Part shown: one piece after another, positions 44,201 to 52,868 of the stretch
Layout of the letters: every line of letters starts with the position of its first letter
Position numbering within the stretch: the stretch's first letter is position 1
Assembly: GCA_002633005.1 (NCBI GenBank)
Contig: NMRA01000076.1
Location: 81,284-145,283 of the forward strand
Reading direction: 5' to 3'
DNA from: Phoronis australis
Taxonomy: Eukaryota; Phoronida; Phoronidae
Length of the DNA stretch: 64,000 nt
The notes under the pieces: generated by a model
Databases searched by the model: none
What the model was told of the DNA's origin: nothing
The model's input: the letters and a program-made list of their open reading frames with translations, nothing else
Made by a program: the position numbers and the translations under genes

Positions 44201-46734
44201 AAAAGTTCTCCTGTATCATAACTGTACAATGTCTTGAACATCTCTCCTTCCCGCTTCATGACAACTGACGCTCTGTTGCCATAGTAATCATACACTTCGT
44301 CTGCTATTGTAGTGTATGTTCCTGCCATTGCACCGTCTCGCCTGATGTTTGCTTCCACTTTCACCGTATAAGTATTGGGCAACGTTGGTACTGATGGGTC
44401 TGTCAACAAAAATCCACGTTGACAATGTCGTAGCATCCGAAACACGTCGGGTATATTCGTAGCTTCAAATTTCCTCTCGGACTCGGAGGTGAACTTAGCT
44501 GTGCATGCGCGGACTTCAATCATTACGGCAAGTCATGAGACTTCCCAACTGGATAATGATTGGCCGTATAACTGAAGTTCGCACATGTGCAGACGCCGTC
44601 CCCCTTCGAGGGTAAATATGAAAATATGAAAATGCCATAGGTGTTCCAGGTGTCCTCGGACAAGTTTCATATCGACGCATGTCCGAACTTCAACCACAAG
44701 AGCAAGTCATGGGATTCTTAAAATCGGAGAATTCCGCCAAATGCGCCAGGACACTCCTGTGATAATAGTCTTAAACAAAATGTAACTAGGCATAAGAAGG
44801 CAGGTTAAGGATTGAAAATGACGGCGTGTACGACTTTTCGACCAACTAGACTGAAGACATGATTTCAACCGACTCTTGACCATTATTTCTTTCGCTTGAT
44901 GTTCTCACATCGGCAGCTATGAAACACCTCCGAAGGGAACTTGAGGTTGTGAAAAACACCATAAGTGTTCAGGATCATATAAAGCGTTTTTTTTTTTTTG
45001 AAAACTGTCAAAGCGAAAATTTCGGTCGAAGCCACTTGTCACGCAGCAGCAGAAATCACAACGGAAAGATGCACCGATTATAGAACTCGAGCCCTGGAAT
45101 GCCAATCAACGCACGTGACCATTGCATTTTATAACTAGAGCTTGCGACCCCCAGACTACCCGCGAGAGTTAGCACTGAGAATTTCAGGCTGCTTGCTCGA
45201 CTGAGTTTTGTTCGAGAGTTGTAGTTATCAAATGAAGCCTAGCTTCATTGCTTCGTTTTCATTTTGTTGTTTTTTATTCATCAAGCGAGACTTTTGAATT
45301 ATGGTTCCGTACAATCAGCAATTGTTCAGCAAAATTAGTCAACAAACCCAACAACTTCCGTGGTCGTTCTTTATAAGCACGACCTGTTACCCTTGGTGGA
45401 TGCCGGGAGTAGTTAGGCCTCTGATATCTTTTCAGCTTCAGTCGTAGAACCAATTTCGACAACCTATCATACTAAACGCCAGGAATTTTTCAACAAGACA
45501 TTTTTGGGTTAAAATCACGTTACAGTATTTTACGGAAAAAAGTTAAATTTGGCCTAAATGAAAAGTTTAGGGCCCTAAAAACAGGTGCGTTTAGGTACCT
45601 TTCGAAAAATTGCTCGTAATTGCTTGGCTAAGTGTGTTTTTGGGTGTTACATCTCCTGTTTGACATAAAAACGCTGTTGGTAAGTCTTTGAATGTTGCAC
45701 CAAACATTTCACCCATATGTTTTTGCTTAGACCCAGATGCCCTGCTTTTTGTCATGAAGTCCTGTTTTTCAATCCAGTTGTTCCGTTTTTTTTTTGTTGA
45801 CCGTATCAAACGACACCAAAGGTCCAATTAATTATAATATATAAAGATGTATCGCTTTGGATGAATGTCTGTCTAAATTATTTACAGCAAGAGTGTGGGG
45901 GATCCATATTCTAAAAGATTCGTCTTTATAGGGTAGAATTTTTTAAATTATCGACGTTATTTCCCTCATTTATATAACCTATCTGGTTCATTTACTTCTT
46001 TGTGGTATTGTTACAAGCTGTTATGTTTCGCATTTTGGTAACACGCTTGGCTTTTGGAATTAAAGATTAATATTAAACCAGTCAGGTATGCGAAATGATA
46101 ATTGCTAATGAGTTAAATTATTTATCATTTGCTTCTGGTATAACCATCAAGAACTGATAAAGGGCTTTCTATTTCTATGGTTCTTATGCAATTCGGTTGA
46201 AAAACGCGTGAGTTGCAAAATTTAATGACAGTAAATTCCTTAGCAAGTACACACACCGAACAAATGCAAACAACTCTCGCGCATGCGCAGCGTTGAGATC
46301 GGAGTTCGCCTTCCAGGGCTAGAGTTCTGTGCGCGGATGCATTTCATCAATTACCCGAAAACGGGAACAGACCGTTCTCAAAATATTAGTATGGTTTACG
46401 AGAGAAGAATTGATTTAAAGAGGAACAGAAATGTTTTTTTGAAAAGAAATGCAGTTCGCCGGAAGAGAACTGAGTTAGTGAGAAACATACACAGTTAGCG
46501 AGAACCACAATGAGGACCATGAGAGATGAGGACTGTCCACTCCGAGATTATACATTCTACTGAGAAAAAAATTGAGCTACATGTAACTTCTGAAATCAGT
46601 ATACAGGTTCATCGCAAAAGACACGTACCTTCAGTGACTGGCTGTGCGAACGGACACTTCCACAGTGCCAATGTTTGCGTAGCACACGTTGCCACGACAA
46701 AGATTAGTTCCTTCCATGTAATTATTGCGGGCAT
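26134..46734 (-). CDS. Type I membrane protein with LolA-like region and four PAN/apple-like modules (multi-exon gene span)
   Basis: Sixteen exons with GT/AG borders run right to left: 46734-46629, 44399-44190, 42867-42759, 41515-41355, 40938-40816, 37664-37498, 36969-36862, 35574-35451, 34970-34800, 33529-33305, 32690-32575, 32352-32286, 31439-31203, 29997-29755, 29408-29157 and 26285-26134. Together they give 2571 coding bases. Phases match at every junction except two (44190 to 42867 and 40816 to 37664), where an exon is missing. Predicted order: signal peptide; long extracellular region resembling invertebrate LolA-like-domain proteins; a PAN module; more of the LolA-like region; three PAN modules in tandem; one transmembrane helix; a short cytoplasmic tail. 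The LolA-like call rests on remembered family motifs (DLPRVP..A, PAGIVCPGR..KP, FDVSDCY, TLLDKPPA) and needs a profile search. PAN modules usually bind proteins or carbohydrates. The function of the whole protein is unknown. Confidence 0.85.
27020..27425 (+). repeat. Dispersed repeat family A, copy 2
   Basis: Has GAAAGCCTTAAGAATTGGAT, TTTTTGACTTTATACCA, GGGTCACGTGACCAT, TTAGTAAAATTTGGCAAAAA, CATGACCAAATT, TTATAGCCTCTGATACAAAA and GAGACGAGATGTTCCGAA in the same order as the copies at 50 and 52 kb. In the last intron of the LolA-like/PAN gene. Confidence 0.65.
27825..28060 (+). repeat. Dispersed repeat family B, copy 2
   Basis: Matches 9275-9490 over TTTCTGAAAAAATACTTAA, CTCACTTGAGCG, GTCTCTG, GGACTGTGATGTGTTCATAA and GAAGTGGGAGCGGAAGACCA. 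Same orientation as copy 1. Confidence 0.6.
28735..28905 (+). repeat. Dispersed repeat family C, copy 1
   Basis: Shares with 59245-59425 the string of motifs TTTCGA(C/T)GTTCT(T/C)GTTGGTA, GGTAAGGAG-like, AAAAGG(A/C)CGA, TTCGATT and CTAAACAGGGTGA-like. Confidence 0.55.
29157..29408 (-). CDS. LolA-like/PAN gene exon 15: PAN module 4
   Basis: Symmetric 1-1 exon of 84 codons: KYTADFNVISQNTTLPSVNK, then CAKLC, CSGFGFC, ACILD and CDFYN before GTAAGT. Same C-x3-C-x7-C-x5-C-x5-C spacing. Ser/Gly replace Asn/Ser in the central motif, making it the most diverged of the four. Joins in phase 1 to the transmembrane exon. Confidence 0.87.
29755..29997 (-). CDS. LolA-like/PAN gene exon 14: PAN module 3
   Basis: Symmetric 1-1 exon of 81 codons: LYVLQFQLYPGTSVVTKQHY, then CAKAC, CRSFDFC, TCLLG and CNHYS before GTAAGT. 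The open frame continues upstream to an ATG at 30109 with a hydrophobic run. That run is the translated pyrimidine tract of the intron, and an acceptor (ATTGCAG) sits exactly where the other PAN exons begin. Confidence 0.87.
31203..31439 (-). CDS. LolA-like/PAN gene exon 13: PAN module 2
   Basis: Symmetric 1-1 exon of 79 codons: SYLEEFKFFKKQVVLLKNDK, then CARAC, CNSFDYC, ECLLS and a final CDLYA before GTAAGC. Cysteine spacing is identical to PAN modules 1, 3 and 4. CNSFDYC is identical to module 1, suggesting these two exons are close relatives. Confidence 0.87.
31688..31960 (-). CDS. Possible unassigned exon or relic in intron 12
   Basis: A 90-codon open frame within the intron between exons 12 and 13 reads VNVSIKTNSATPMNSDTLIS and continues with RRILWTLLHGVNSARFLVHV. 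It looks more protein-like than its surroundings, but I find no clean acceptor and exons 12 and 13 already join in phase. The opposite strand is also open, for 109 codons. Could be a cassette exon, a relic or chance. Confidence 0.2.
   Translation of the reverse strand: MCVNVSIKTNSATPMNSDTLISICDGAIKPLTCRRILWTLLHGVNSARFLVHVHANPVGVRFPDEKIILSDTAILSLFLRKCTTRTQMKL
32286..32352 (-). CDS. LolA-like/PAN gene exon 12
   Basis: A small exon encoding VLSFKATSIRETSFKSIDEY and LP. Acceptor TTTATAAG, donor GTGAGT, phase 0 in and phase 1 out, which links exon 11 to the tandem 1-1 PAN exons. Supported by phase fit and clean borders; the sequence itself is not diagnostic. Confidence 0.72.
32575..32690 (-). CDS. 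LolA-like/PAN gene exon 11
   Basis: Encodes TVDYQFNPEPTLASAWRFLK, then NGVYSGFANVDMPSGDGD. Phase 1 in, phase 0 out at GTAAGT. It reads as a continuation of exon 9 (TLLDKPPATG then GTVDYQFNPEP), with the PAN exon between. Confidence 0.83.
33305..33529 (-). CDS. LolA-like/PAN gene exon 10: PAN module 1, inside the LolA-like part
   Basis: A symmetric 1-1 exon of 75 codons encodes RPQENAPRRAKDKLLTSVNS, then a module with CAERC, CNSFDYC and CIHYS. Cysteines follow C-x3-C-x7-C-x5-C-x5-C and a last C-x2-Y, as in exons 13-15. This is a PAN/apple-like disulphide fold. It is separated from the tandem PAN exons by exons 11 and 12. Confidence 0.85.
34800..34970 (-). CDS. LolA-like/PAN gene exon 9
   Basis: Encodes FSNFGDLNKRLFAASAQTSI, then KTLAGVNNLRIQFPKVTLGG and DEVYVASTLLDKPPAT. 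The V.V..TLLDKPP end is a strand-turn I associate with this family. Symmetric 1-1 exon of 57 codons. In other members, as I remember them, this strand runs directly into the segment encoded here by exon 11. Confidence 0.85.
35451..35574 (-). CDS. LolA-like/PAN gene exon 8
   Basis: Encodes PAYKMIYNIFNFDNDNPDTR, then AFDVSDCYSDGMKRRFIITY and R. The N.F.FD.D.P...FDVS.CY motif is typical of the C-terminal part of LolA-like proteins. Phase 0 in, phase 1 out at GTAAGG. Confidence 0.87.
36862..36969 (-). CDS. LolA-like/PAN gene exon 7
   Basis: Encodes RYLRDMGTDVFVTKKPYRPL, then GFKEAFDATFEVHFLS. Phase 0 at both ends, acceptor AATTGTAG, donor GTAATT. It continues the second LolA-like segment after YTYEGT. 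Confidence 0.82.
37498..37664 (-). CDS. LolA-like/PAN gene exon 6
   Basis: Encodes VSYVRDNLLLNCSITSLRND, then TFDEVKYNTGQGYAIRMRTP and DELLQLDDSYTYEGT. Has the sequons NCS and NDT. The order C-x-x, a P.ELL.LD..Y.Y.G end and the position resemble the second LolA-like repeat. It enters in phase 1 while exon 5 leaves in phase 0, so an exon is missing between 37665 and 40815. Confidence 0.8.
39655..40010 (+). repeat. Dispersed repeat family A, copy 3
   Basis: Shows TTTTTAGTGAAATTCAGCAA, CATGACCAAATTTCGTGTTC, GTATACAACTT, TTTTGATAGTCTCCCATGCA and GTGAGACATGATGTTCCGAA in family order. Intronic in the LolA-like/PAN gene. Confidence 0.6.
40816..40938 (-). CDS. LolA-like/PAN gene exon 5
   Basis: Encodes TPAGIVCPGRKKTKPIPKLN, then DAYSYNEEVVVSLQQAVVNA and K. 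The P.G..C.GR...KP.P motif marks the end of one LolA-like half and the start of the next. An AG 36 bases upstream (41-base-longer ORF) was not used because only the acceptor at 40939 keeps phase 0 with exon 4. Confidence 0.85.
41355..41515 (-). CDS. LolA-like/PAN gene exon 4
   Basis: Encodes PNWSTSNGADLPRVPVRAMV, then SGQADPGGDFHTFNHTYEFV and DFVGSYDDDTVFE. W....G..LPRVPVRA is a characteristic strand pair of the family. It has N-glycosylation sequons NWS and NHT. Phase 1 in; out in phase 0 at GTAAAC. Confidence 0.88.
42759..42867 (-). CDS. LolA-like/PAN gene exon 3
   Basis: Encodes TYVGRDVVRGIEVNHWQSCG, then YLAEKGANFTLDWYYA. The YVG...VRGI.V..W.SC motif belongs to the same LolA-like fold. 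Phase 0 in, phase 1 out. The preceding exon ends in phase 1, so one exon (phase 1 in, phase 0 out) is missing upstream. Confidence 0.85.
43083..43330 (+). pseudogene. Ty3/gypsy-type integrase fragment (zinc-binding region)
   Basis: Frame from 43086 reads LVVPQSLRSEIMVSLHDAAG, then HQGYERTFALISNRYFWVGM, QKDVADYCKSCARC and a P.N.VL end. The H-x(3)-H-like start (HDAAGHQG) and the C-x2-C pair (CKSCARC) form the H2C2 motif of gypsy integrases. Coding similarity ends at the single N (43331) before the catalytic core. No LTRs are visible, so this is a truncated relic or an assembly-cut element, opposite in strand to the host gene whose intron it occupies. Confidence 0.85.
43331..43331. other. Single-N assembly junction
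   Basis: The N coincides with the sudden end of the integrase similarity. It lies in the intron where the phase 1 to phase 0 exon of the LolA-like/PAN gene is missing. Likely a collapsed gap of unknown size. Confidence 0.6.
44190..44399 (-). CDS. LolA-like/PAN gene exon 2: start of LolA-like region
   Basis: Follows GTTGACAG. It encodes PSVPTLPNTYTVKVEANIRR, then a stretch with DEVYDYYGNRASVV and ends LYSYDTGELFYIS. The pattern P.LP..Y.V.VEANI followed by E.YD...NRA and Y.Y.TGE.F matches the first strands of LolA-like extracellular proteins as I recall them. Symmetric 1-1 exon of 70 codons. Confidence 0.82.
46629..46734 (-). CDS. LolA-like/PAN gene exon 1: signal peptide
   Basis: ATG at 46734 opens MPAIITWKELIFVVATCATQ, then TLALWKCPFAQPVTEG. 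It has a basic/polar start, a hydrophobic core (LIFVVATCA) and small residues, as in a cleaved signal peptide. Ends in phase 1 at GTACGT and joins in frame to 44399. It is the first Met with a plausible secretion signal and lies next to a TATA-like element. Confidence 0.8.
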
Positions 46735-47975
46735 GTCGTGTCTGGAAAACGGATAAATTGTTTATTGAAGATGTTTGATGGGGTCGAACTATATACAACA
46801 TAGACTTTCAAGGATTGTGTATTCTGCATCATTGTACACTAGCACTACATCTAAAATGCATATGTATTCGTAAACCGTTCATAATGACTGCCGTCGATCG
46901 ATGTAAACCGTTTGCCAACTTTGTAGTGGCTACTCCCGCGAGCAAAGTTATCCCGGAAGGAAGTCAATGAAAACTTCATGCACCGTGAAGGCAGTTTACG
47001 AACGTACAAGAAAATTGTTGTCAAAAGCGTAGTATAGTAATTTCGGCACACATATGGTACTATTGACAGTAATCCCTAAGTAAGAGAGCCCCGGGTTTGG
47101 TATTTGGTCCCCGAACGTGACTGGTCGGAACTGGAGTTTGGTGCCCATAGGTGGACCATTTTCGGCGCGAGTGGGGAGTGTAGGGGCACATATATATGTA
47201 TGGTAATTTGTGTCGCGGGTTTGGGTCGAGTCTGGGATTGGGGTCTCGGAAGTCTCTCAGGGTTAACATGTTTCTTCTTTCAAGTTCTAATTCCTTTTTC
47301 ATGTATCGTTTTCACTATGAAATTTCATTCTGTTTTCTTGAAAAAACGTTGTTAATGTAAACACCCGTGCCGTGAAGGGCCGGCGGAAGCATAGGCGTGA
47401 AAAGACTTTCTTTAGTGGGTGAGCACAACAAAATGTGAATACACCCTCAATACCCCTGCATTAGTGCCCTCCCTTCACCTCCCGCTGTCACCACCACAAC
47501 TTTCGTCTTTGGCAGTAACCCCCGGTTGACACCATTTTTTATCAGGCATTCTTTCTCGTTGGGTTATGAAGGGGGCGCTGCCTCACTCCTCTGCTTTTAT
47601 TTGTCTAAAGGAAAATTTTGTGATGTCAATTTTGAAAATACATAGATTTTCTCCCCGTTCGCAAAACTTAACAGACGAGAAATTGGCGTATGTAAGGAAG
47701 GGCCTTTCGGCAGAAAACTCCATTATCAGACCACTTGACAAATTACTCTCGCGCGCATTTTGGAATTTGTCGAGTTTTGAATTTGAGGGGGTTAATTAAT
47801 GATTGTAATGCAGTCCGAAATTTAATATTTAGTGACGTCCATCTGATGACCGTTCACGTAGTAATTTAAATCAAAGAAATCTTTATAACCAAAAAACGAT
47901 TTTCGGTTCAACTTGGAATACTAAGTGAGCAAAGATTATAACTCTTTCTGCTAATACATTCTGGTACGTCAGTAC
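46735..47975. other. Upstream region of the LolA-like/PAN gene, no gene recognised
   Basis: Holds the candidate TATA element and otherwise short chance frames. Nothing with domain or splice support. Confidence 0.5.
46789..46796 (-). promoter_or_regulatory. Candidate TATA box of the LolA-like/PAN gene
   Basis: On the minus strand GTATATAG lies about 55 bases upstream of the proposed ATG at 46734. That spacing would allow a 25-30 base leader. No other core element is evident. Confidence 0.3.
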
Positions 47976-47978
47976 TAT

Positions 47979-48336
47979 CTGGCCCCAGTAGAGACGGTGA
48001 AGCTCTTATAGGAGCTTCACTCGTCGGAAGCTTTTCGGCGAAGTATGCCTCACACTGATTAAAACATCAAAGACACGTTGGTATAAGTACCTTTTGCACA
48101 TAAAGGGACGCCTCAGGAGGCCGTCGATGCCTTTAATTCCTTCCAAAGCGAACAAATACTCCAGTGACCATTTTTTTTTCTTCGAGCTGTCCTTTGTTCA
48201 ACTGCCCAAATCGGCAACTAGCCATTTTTTACACTGCGCGCGCTAATATTTTATACTGCGCCCGCCAGGAGCGCACGCAGTGTTATATAGCTCATATAGG
48301 AGCTTCACCAGCTCTACTGGGGCCAGCTAGAGACGG
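47979..48336. mobile_element. MITE-like inverted-repeat element
   Basis: CTGGCCCCAGTAGAGACGGT followed by GAAGCTC on the left mirrors GGAGCTTCACCAGCTCTACT then GGGGCCAG on the right. An internal GAGCTTCAC/GTGAAGCTC hairpin repeats near each end. No coding capacity; the target duplication is not clear. Confidence 0.6.
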
Positions 48337-50199
48337 TGGTCACTGTCTAGTACGTAACCACTATTGAAACGGGGATAGCAGCTCTTTGTTCTCAATGACC
48401 TCCCCCCTCCGTCATCACCAATGTTTTGCCTTCTTTGGCTTCCACACCAAAGTCAACGACCGCCAGTTACGCTGCCGGATTCTGTCCANTATTTCCCTTC
48501 GCTTTCTGTACGAATTTCGTCCCGTGTATTTTAAACGGGCGGTAGGCCAAATTAGGCCACTGATTGGGAATTTTCACCTCCTTTCTACTACTACGCCTAT
48601 CTTCGATGAAGCTTAGTTTCGAGAATTAATGTGACTTTGGTGAAGAATTCCAACTCCACTTTTTTGATCACCGTTATCTTTTTCACCACGCGTGCGATAA
48701 CCACGAAGTATTTCAACTGAGTCATGTGAGTTAGGCAAAGGCTAGCGCGAGACTGAGCCAAACGCGTGACGATGGCGCGTGACACTTGTAAATAGCATGG
48801 GAAGGTATCAAGATGCGTGATTTCACGGAACTTCCTCAAAATGGCACCCGGTAAGAGAAACTCGAACAAACCGCGACAGATTTTCATCGATTTCATCAAA
48901 TTATCTCGACTGAATCGTCTCCAGACTTCTGGTGTGTGTTAATTATAACTCCATGTGCATATACACATGTTTCATTTGATTTTATTTCCTGTATTTTGAA
49001 ATTCTTAACTTTTTGTGGGGATGTACTATAGCCCCTGCGGCATCCAGGGCGATGTAATCGCCTAGCCCCCCCCCCCCTTCACAGTTGGATTCGAGCATGT
49101 TATAGGAGTTCTTTGATAGCTTCAGGTCTCCACTTCTGGCGGGAGATTTCGTGTATTTCGTATGTACCTGGGTAGATTTAGTAGCTGTCTCGCGGCTAAA
49201 AAAAATCTAGCCAAACTCACGTGTTCTCATTTAAAATAGTATCACACCACAATATCTAGCGTAATCTCGCGTTTTTACCCTACCCTGGATTTCACGGTAA
49301 ATATTCGGGCACGCAGACTGAATTTTGTTGGTGGTCGCTTTGGTGATTATCTCTACTCTCGAGAGTACTGAACTTGGTCCTAGATGGCAGTTTCACTTAC
49401 AATACATGATTGCGTCAAATTCGGAGATGGTAAGAGTAGTATTCCTTTGTGAAAACAAATATTTAACTGTTACATTTGAACGATCGTATTTGTTCTCTGC
49501 ATCGTCTTTCGAAAGTCAATAAATGCTTTCATCAATAAATCACTTCTTTGTGGCCTTCCTCGGAAGACTTTATGATAATCAGTCGGAAACTGTGTTCCCT
49601 GTTCGCTAATTCAATGTGAAGAACCCACGAGAAATAACGATAGAAAATAAAAATAGGCAGAAAAAGGAAAACATAAGAAAAAAAGGTTGTTTGTTATATT
49701 CGAATAGCCACGATAATTTAAGCAACTGCAGACGAATTCAAATGAAAAATCGGTGGTCTCAACAGGTGCAGTGTTTTACAATAATTGCATCTCATTTATG
49801 AGTCACATTTTCATATGCAAATGAGGTCAGTGTGGCAAAATCCTCTGTTGCAAATACTGGGTTAAGGAGTACCACCGCACAAGAAAAGGGGTGAGCAAAA
49901 GGGAAATAGGGCACTGGGACGATGCGAAACGATATTTATATAAAGATGATAGATTTGAACAACCCTCGTCGGTTACTCGCTAAAGATAAGATAAGAAAAG
50001 CGGAAGATAAGGAAAGCAAGAGACTGCGCGGGCAATGGGTGAATACAGTACAGATGCTGTTTACCTTGCGATAAAGTCAGAAAATGCATATGGTCACCTA
50101 AAGGCATTCGTGCTGAACTGAGTCGGCACAGATCGTGGTAAGCCAACGTTTGTTAATGCCGAATATCTGCAAAACTTTAAATTTTAACTGGATGAAACT
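48337..50199. other. No gene recognised; includes an assembly N at 48489
   Basis: Contains a poly-C tract near 49066-49077 and, at 49190-49275, an inverted copy of the repeat at 61293-61372. Open frames are short and without recognisable features. Confidence 0.5.
49190..49275 (-). repeat. Solo copy of the 61.3-kb element end
   Basis: CTAGCCAAACTCACGTGTTC then TCATTTAAAATA and CAATATCTAGCGTAATCTCG match the reverse complement of 61293-61372. The longer TIR element at 60575-61415 contains the other copy. Confidence 0.55.
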
Positions 50200-50615
50200 A
50201 CTTGATTTCTGACAGTAGAAAGCCTGTAGAGTTTGATTTTTGACTTTATACCACATTGTTTCGGTCACGTGACCATGCATTTTAGTAAAATCGAGCAAAA
50301 AGTCAAGGTGCACTGATAGCGAAACGACTTTATCAAGAACACGATCAAGTCATATTTTAATTTTCATATAAAAATGTTCACGGTGAGATCTCAGTTTTCT
50401 AAAATATCATTTCATTTCGTTTTGTACAACTTCAAGTTTTTATGAAATAATAAAAGCATAGTTTTTGATAGCTTCTTATTGAAAAATTGATCACTTTAAA
50501 AACCATTCCTAAAAGCTTCCAGTGTTTAATAACGGTGCATAAAGCATAGTATCTGAAAATTTCTTACAAAATCGATGTCATTTCTGAGATATAATGTTCC
50601 CAAGTTTTTAGCCGC
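50200..50615 (+). repeat. Dispersed repeat family A, copy 4
   Basis: GAAAGCCTGTAGAGTTTGAT, TTTTTGACTTTATACCA, GGTCACGTGACCAT, CATTTCATTTCGTTTTG, TTTTTGATAGCTTCTTAT, CATTCCTAAAAGCTTCCAG and GAGATATAATGTTCCCAAG follow the family order. Confidence 0.65.
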
Positions 50616-51949
50616 ATGCTCTATATCTCCCCTTCATGTAGCAGTCGGCCGAGAGCGGCAACATTCGGTCGTAGATGCTTTTTGTTTCCCTCAAAACATA
50701 CTACGTCATTATGGTGATGTCAGGGATTTCGTGTGCTTCAGGTCGCTTCCAATTTTTGTAGACCGACCAAATTAAGCTGCAGTATGAGTGCAAACCTTAC
50801 CGAATAAAAATAAGTAATTTGTGACTCACATTAGTTAAAGAACCCACGGGACATTTTTGCAGAAATCGCTGAGGGAAAATTCAAACTTAATTTTACTACT
50901 ACATGATGCCAATTCTAATCCCTCGGTCACATAAAGCTTCCGACGCCGATCCGATGAGTTTCCGGCAGAAAAATAGTCATCGGCCGATCTCGGGGTAATT
51001 ATCTGAATGTTGTCGGGAACATCGGTCGAGAGTCAGCATCAAAAACCACCAATCGTTGGATCATCGGGGAAAGTTAAAGTTTTTTGATACTCATCCGATT
51101 TTCTCGAATGGTCCAGTTCATATTGGCGGTTATCGTGGGTCGGCAGATCATCAGGGCGCGATTTTGGCCTTATCATCCGACTTTTAAACGATTGGTTAAA
51201 TCTCTTAGGTATGTAAGCTCCATTCATCTGCTACATCTGAAATCCCACATTCTGCTTAATCAGTCCACCACAAGGTTAAGGATATTAAGTTACTTTCATG
51301 CAAAAGTTCAAATATTTATTTTAGAATTACACGTTTATGAGATTTATCTTAGTTATTGTTTACACTGTTGACGACTTCTTTAGTGCTTGGTGATACCTAC
51401 TCTGCTCTGGGGATGTGTAGGTCAGTGTTTGGTTGATCTAATACTGAAATTTTCTAAGTCGAATGCAAACCTGTCGTCCATCATAAAGCCAACTTTTGAT
51501 TTAGTCCAGCTACCGTGGTGAAACTGGTCCCAAACTGTTTTTAAATAGTTATATTGGTGACTTCAGGGCTTCAAAACAGCTACGTGTAATAGTTCGTAAT
51601 AACTTGCGACCAGGCTCTACACTAAGTTGGCTTTTCATGGCGTGTCATTTTTGTGCGGGCCGGACTCGAGGAATCACCAACTGTCACATCTTTGAAAACC
51701 CAGCCGCAATTCTCACGTGAGTAAAGAAAAAGTTGAAAACAGTTTTATAGTGATAAGCAGTCTAAATAAAAATTTCGCTTTTAGATATGATAGATTCGTC
51801 ACCAGTAATATTTATCTTTGGAATAACCTGACACCGTGTCAGAGCATTCAGCCAAGTTAAAAGCAAATGGGACCTTATTGACAAGTCTGTGAATTTAAAA
51901 TATTACAAAACAATAAATTTTAACTAACTAAAAGTATATTATACATGTA

Positions 51950-52375
51950 TAATTTGAAAATAGAAAGCCTCCAAAATTCGTTTCTTACTTTTTTATCAAT
52001 TTACCATTAATTGAGTCACAAGAACACGTCTTTTTATTACAATTTACCAAAAAAGAATGGTACATTCGTAACAAAACAATACCCTATTTAACATGACCAA
52101 TTTTCATTGATATAGATATTCACGATGAAATGTAAAGAACGTTGTTGCAGTTTTCTAAATTATCATTTCGTTATTTGCTTTATACAACTTTTGATATTTT
52201 CTCATGAAAATCCCAGAACTCCTATTTATGATAGCCCCTTATGCAAAAGCGGAACATTTTAAATACAATTACAACTTTTTGGCAAACATTGTTTGATCCA
52301 CAGTTGCTGAAAGCTTCACATGAATCCAATCGGCCATTCTTAAGATTAGATGTTCCTAAATTGATTCAGAAGTAC
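51950..52375 (+). repeat. Dispersed repeat family A, copy 5
   Basis: GAAAGCCTCCAAAATTCGTT, TTTATCAATTTACCATTAAT, GAGTCACAAGAACACG, TTATCATTTCGTTA, TATGATAGCCCCTTATGCAA and AAGATTAGATGTTCCTAAAT follow the same order. Confidence 0.65.
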
Positions 52376-52395
52376 AGTGGAATCTGCGGCAAGTT

Positions 52396-52468
52396 GCGTG
52401 AGTGCGTACGTGCGTTCGTGCGTGCGTGCGTGCGCGTGTGTGTGCGCGCAAGTGTGCGTGCGTGCCAT
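52396..52468 (+). repeat. Imperfect (GTGC)n microsatellite
   Basis: Runs of GTGCGTGCGTGCGTGCGC with GTGTGTGTGCGCGC. Simple-sequence expansion directly downstream of repeat family A copy 5. Confidence 0.8.
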
Positions 52469-52712
52469 GGTATTTGGCAGGTCGTATGAGAGACTATATG
52501 CGTTTTTCTAGCTGCAGAATATGTTCCCTTAGACCATGGGCCGAAGCTCCAGTTGTTTCTTCCTGTGACCATTTCAGGGGGGCAACTTGATTTTTTCTGT
52601 ATGAATAGATATACTATCAAGCAATTGATACCTGAAAAGTTCACACGTTTTAAGTTGCACATTTTTTGTAGTACATGTCAACATCTATCGTTTTGTAGGA
52701 CAGGGCTACAAT

Positions 52713-52860
52713 CAGTGCTGTAGTGGTAAAATAAGAGGTAAGTAGACGCCCAAGCCCACCATATCACCTTGAGCATTGAACGTAATTTACGGTGCGCTGG
52801 CGCTACGTTCAAATGGTGGTTGGCTGCGCTTACGTGCGCCTACGCCCCACTACAGCACTG
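52713..52860. mobile_element. hAT-type MITE, 148 bp, with 8-bp target duplication
   Basis: Terminal inverted repeats CAGTGCTGTAGTGG (left) and CCACTACAGCACTG (right) are perfect over 14 bases. The element is flanked by an identical 8-base duplication GCTACAAT (52705-52712 and 52861-52868). CAG/CTG ends with an 8-bp duplication are the hAT hallmark. No coding capacity. Confidence 0.85.
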
Positions 52861-52868
52861 GCTACAAT

